A stretch of 8,933 nucleotides of DNA. It comes from Pseudomonadota bacterium (GTDB lineage: Bacteria; Pseudomonadota; Alphaproteobacteria; UBA1280; UBA12223). The position numbers and the translations under genes were made by a program. The stretch spans positions 1 through 8,933 of the forward strand of contig PTJW01000033.1 of the NCBI GenBank assembly GCA_002937495.1, in the 5' to 3' direction. Below the pieces are notes generated by a model that saw only the letters and a program-made list of their open reading frames with translations, was not told where the DNA came from and ran no database searches. Below, in pieces: positions 7,027 through 8,933 of the stretch (position 1 is the stretch's first letter; each line of letters begins with the position of its first letter).

Positions 7027-7054
7027 AAAAAAGCAGGCTTATGCCTGCTTTTTT
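7027..7054. terminator. Convergent bidirectional terminator with embedded stop codon
   Basis: A perfect 12-bp stem (7027-7038 with 7043-7054, arms AAAAAAGCAGGC and GCCTGCTTTTTT) with loop TTAT. It has an A-run on one side and a T-run on the other, so it can stop transcripts from either strand. It begins 14 bases after the chemoreceptor stop. On the minus strand the carboxypeptidase stop codon (7039-7041) lies inside the loop and its last four codons form one stem arm. Confidence 0.92.
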
Positions 7055-8010
7055 AAGTTTTTAATTAACTTTTTACCTAGCTTATAACACTCTTGAGGAG
7101 TTTGAGTATGTGCCACTAGCTCAATTGTAAAACTGTCAAATCCATTTTTAATAAAATAGTTTTTTGCAGTATCTGGTTTTGCTAATGAAACAATTCTCTT
7201 GTGTCTAATTAGGTTTTTCGCAAATCTTCTTAACCTGCTTAATTCTTTTAGGAACATGAATTCTTTAGGAAATAAGCTTTGATAGAACGATTCTGGTAAG
7301 AAATTACATCCTCCATAATAAATATAGCTTTTTTTAGATGCTTCATCTGCATGAAGATCTAGGCAAAATGCCTTATTTTGAATCTGTGAGATGATTTGTT
7401 TTAAGTTTTGGATATCTTTATTGTCAGAATTCCAAGCTCGGTTAAAATCAACTCCTTCAACGCTATAACGGTGGTTTAGGTTTTCTACTCCTGAAATATT
7501 TGCCAAAGGTATAATCAAAAATGAAAACTTTTTAAGTTTACTTTTAATTTCCACTAGCTCATCAATAATGCCTTCTAGCATAAAGCTACCCTGAGTTTCA
7601 CCAGGGTGTTGGCGAGCCATAATTAAAATAGTAGGCTTGTTGAAGTCTCCAATTTTAATAAATGGAATGTTGTTTTCAGTTTCAATTAGATTTTCGATAC
7701 CTCTTGATTTTGCAAAGTTATTAAAGTCAGTTATTGTGTATGGCTGGTACCAACTAGCCATTTTAAAACCAGCAGGAATAATAAAGCTAAACTGCTTATT
7801 ATCATAACTTCCGGCTTTTTCACTGATTTGCCAAGTTTGTCCGTCTTTACTAATGTATGGTTTGTAATTTAACCAACCATTTGCATAGTTAGACTCATAG
7901 GCATTTTCTATAATAACTTTAGTATCGCTTTGGCAATCATCTAAAGTTAAAGAAAAGCTATGCTTAACAATATCAGCTTCTTTTTGTAATTGTATAGTTA
8001 CTGTTTTCAT
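7039..8010 (-). CDS. M14-family cytosolic carboxypeptidase (CCP/Nna1-like)
   Basis: A predicted cytoplasmic zinc metallocarboxypeptidase of 323 residues with no signal peptide. An N-terminal beta-sandwich-like domain (about 1-110, with GWLNYKPYISKDGQTW near 45-60) matches the domain preceding the catalytic part in cytosolic carboxypeptidases. The catalytic domain has zinc ligands His 135 and Glu 138 (RQHPGETQGS), Asn 190-Arg 191 for substrate carboxylate binding (GVDFNRAW), third zinc ligand His 220 (DLHADE) and catalytic Glu 297 (SFTIEL). All key residues are present, so it should be active. Eukaryotic relatives remove glutamates from tubulin and other tails; bacterial substrates are largely unknown. 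It is shorter than the roughly 375 residues I recall for bacterial relatives. The gene lies 12 bases after the ATP-grasp gene, with only a weak GAGA-type ribosome site, suggesting cotranscription and perhaps translational coupling. Confidence 0.9.
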   Translation of the reverse strand: MKTVTIQLQKEADIVKHSFSLTLDDCQSDTKVIIENAYESNYANGWLNYKPYISKDGQTWQISEKAGSYDNKQFSFIIPAGFKMASWYQPYTITDFNNFAKSRGIENLIETENNIPFIKIGDFNKPTILIMARQHPGETQGSFMLEGIIDELVEIKSKLKKFSFLIIPLANISGVENLNHRYSVEGVDFNRAWNSDNKDIQNLKQIISQIQNKAFCLDLHADEASKKSYIYYGGCNFLPESFYQSLFPKEFMFLKELSRLRRFAKNLIRHKRIVSLAKPDTAKNYFIKNGFDSFTIELVAHTQTPQECYKLGKKLIKNLKKQA

Positions 8011-8022
8011 ATCTTTTCTCTA

Positions 8023-8933
8023 TTATTTATTAAAACTTGATAGGTAGTCTATAAATTTTTCTGATACATTCATTATAGTTTGTGAAGGTAAATAAGTAAA
8101 GAAGAAACCAGGGTTAACTGCTTCAAATTCAAGTATTTCTATTTCTTCATCTTGTTTTAAGAAGTCAAATCTAAAGTAATAAATCTTTTTATTTAGTTTT
8201 TCTTCTACAAATTTTTTAAGTTCTAAAGCTAGGTTAATTTCTTCTTGAGTAGGTGTGTATTGGTTAAATGCTCTATCATTTTGAGAGGGCATATTATCTT
8301 TTTTTGAATAGTTTTTATGTAACCCGTGTGAAAATTGCTCGCCAAAAAATACTAGTTGATATTCACCATTCCAAATTTTATCTGAAAATTCTTGAATTAA
8401 CCATGAAGAAACATGAGACTCTTTTTCTCTTAGCCAGTTTTCATCAATATTGCTTACTTTATCAAAAAATACAGAAAGCTCACCAGAAAGAGGCTTGATG
8501 ATATGTTCTTTATCTTGAGAGTGTTCTAAGATTTCTTTAAGGCTAACTTGTGGTGTAACAAGCTTTGTTTTAGGTAGGTTAAAGCCTTGTTCTTGAAATT
8601 CTAAAAGATACTTTTTATCAAAGAAAAATCTCATTGTATCAATATCATTAATAAAATTACCTTTAAAGTCTTTTTCAAATGAATCTAATACAGGAGTAAT
8701 TAAAGATCTATACTTATTAATAGATCCAACATATTTAAATAATACAGACTTAACTTTATCATTAAGTTGTTTAATGTCTAAAGTCTCAGACTCTAAAGTT
8801 TGAGGGTTAAAAATAGTAATTGAATTTGTTTTTGAACAAAATAAATCAGGAGAAGTCCAAAAAATATTTAGATTTCTTTTAATTGATTCATTAGTAAATG
8901 ATAATAGCTCTGTATTTTTTAAGCCATTTTTTA
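8023..8933 (-). CDS. ATP-grasp ligase, glutathione synthetase-like fold (5' partial)
   Basis: The frame has no stop from 8025 to the right edge, giving 302 visible residues, so the gene enters from outside the window. An ATG at 8632-8634 would give only 203 residues, but the 99 codons upstream read as a normal pre-ATP-grasp domain (for example WTSPDLF and FNPQTL), making that ATG internal. Numbering from that Met as 1: FDKKYL at 5-10 and GFNLPKT at 17-23 are the usual lead-in; Lys 47 in IIKPLSGELSVF is the probable ATP-binding lysine; QEF at 81-83 is the hinge; GEYQLVFFGEQFSHGLHK at 90-107 is the central sheet; Arg 155 and Asp 157 (FRFDFL), Glu 169 and Glu 171 (EFEAVNP) are probable metal and ATP ligands. 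Such enzymes join a carboxylate to an amine through an acyl phosphate, commonly making peptides or amino acid conjugates. The substrate is unknown; the carboxypeptidase downstream suggests a peptide product. Confidence 0.82.
   Translation of the reverse strand, partial: KNGLKNTELLSFTNESIKRNLNIFWTSPDLFCSKTNSITIFNPQTLESETLDIKQLNDKVKSVLFKYVGSINKYRSLITPVLDSFEKDFKGNFINDIDTMRFFFDKKYLLEFQEQGFNLPKTKLVTPQVSLKEILEHSQDKEHIIKPLSGELSVFFDKVSNIDENWLREKESHVSSWLIQEFSDKIWNGEYQLVFFGEQFSHGLHKNYSKKDNMPSQNDRAFNQYTPTQEEINLALELKKFVEEKLNKKIYYFRFDFLKQDEEIEILEFEAVNPGFFFTYLPSQTIMNVSEKFIDYLSSFNK

Noticed and set aside
8268..8498. Plus-strand 76-residue frame opposite the ATP-grasp gene
   Set aside because: Antisense to an intact conserved domain, with no promoter or ribosome binding site.
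1..8933. CRISPR array, insertion sequence or other intact mobile element
   Set aside because: No spaced direct repeats, transposase frame or paired terminal inverted repeats were seen.

Overview
The window is an AT-rich (roughly 30% GC) chromosomal segment from a Gram-negative bacterium. It holds two lipopolysaccharide-export ATPases (LptB and an MsbA-type flippase), the alternative sigma factor RpoN, a chemoreceptor, and two minus-strand genes running in from the right edge. LptB followed directly by RpoN is the classical proteobacterial order. Details of both proteins (LptB phrases such as ALALSGGERRR and EGTPEEIVADEEV; RpoN phrases such as NWLLKSLQQR and the ending IPSS-x-KR) and the tRNA end GCCTACCA look more alphaproteobacterial than gammaproteobacterial to me. 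I therefore suggest a low-GC alphaproteobacterium. This is judged from memory of the families, without a search, and the chemoreceptor implies that the organism or its ancestor was motile.

Layout. 1-714: lptB, lacking only its first few codons. 734-772: terminator. 827-856: promoter candidate. 930-2309: rpoN. 2328-2356: strong promoter, then a CAU-anticodon tRNA at 2389-2465 and its own terminator at 2469-2495. 2496-2953: about 460 bases without an intact gene, containing a possible integrase relic, a weak terminator-like hairpin and two promoter candidates. 2954-4711: msbA-type ABC transporter with terminator 4732-4764. 4851-4879: near-consensus promoter, strong ribosome binding site, then a 690-residue methyl-accepting chemotaxis protein at 4940-7012. 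7027-7054: perfect hairpin serving as a convergent terminator. 7039-8010 (minus): an M14 zinc carboxypeptidase of the cytosolic carboxypeptidase type. 8023-8933 (minus): an ATP-grasp ligase whose reading frame stays open to the window edge.

How the parts relate. LptB powers extraction of LPS from the inner membrane, and MsbA flips the lipid A core across that membrane beforehand, so two steps of one pathway lie close together. They are nevertheless separately transcribed. Almost every gene here has its own promoter and terminator, unlike the compact lpt-rpoN-hpf-ptsN cluster seen in many proteobacteria. The most intriguing part is the minus-strand pair: an ATP-grasp ligase followed 12 bases later by a deglutamylase-type carboxypeptidase. 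It is a plausible add-and-remove amino acid or peptide tagging unit whose substrate is unknown.
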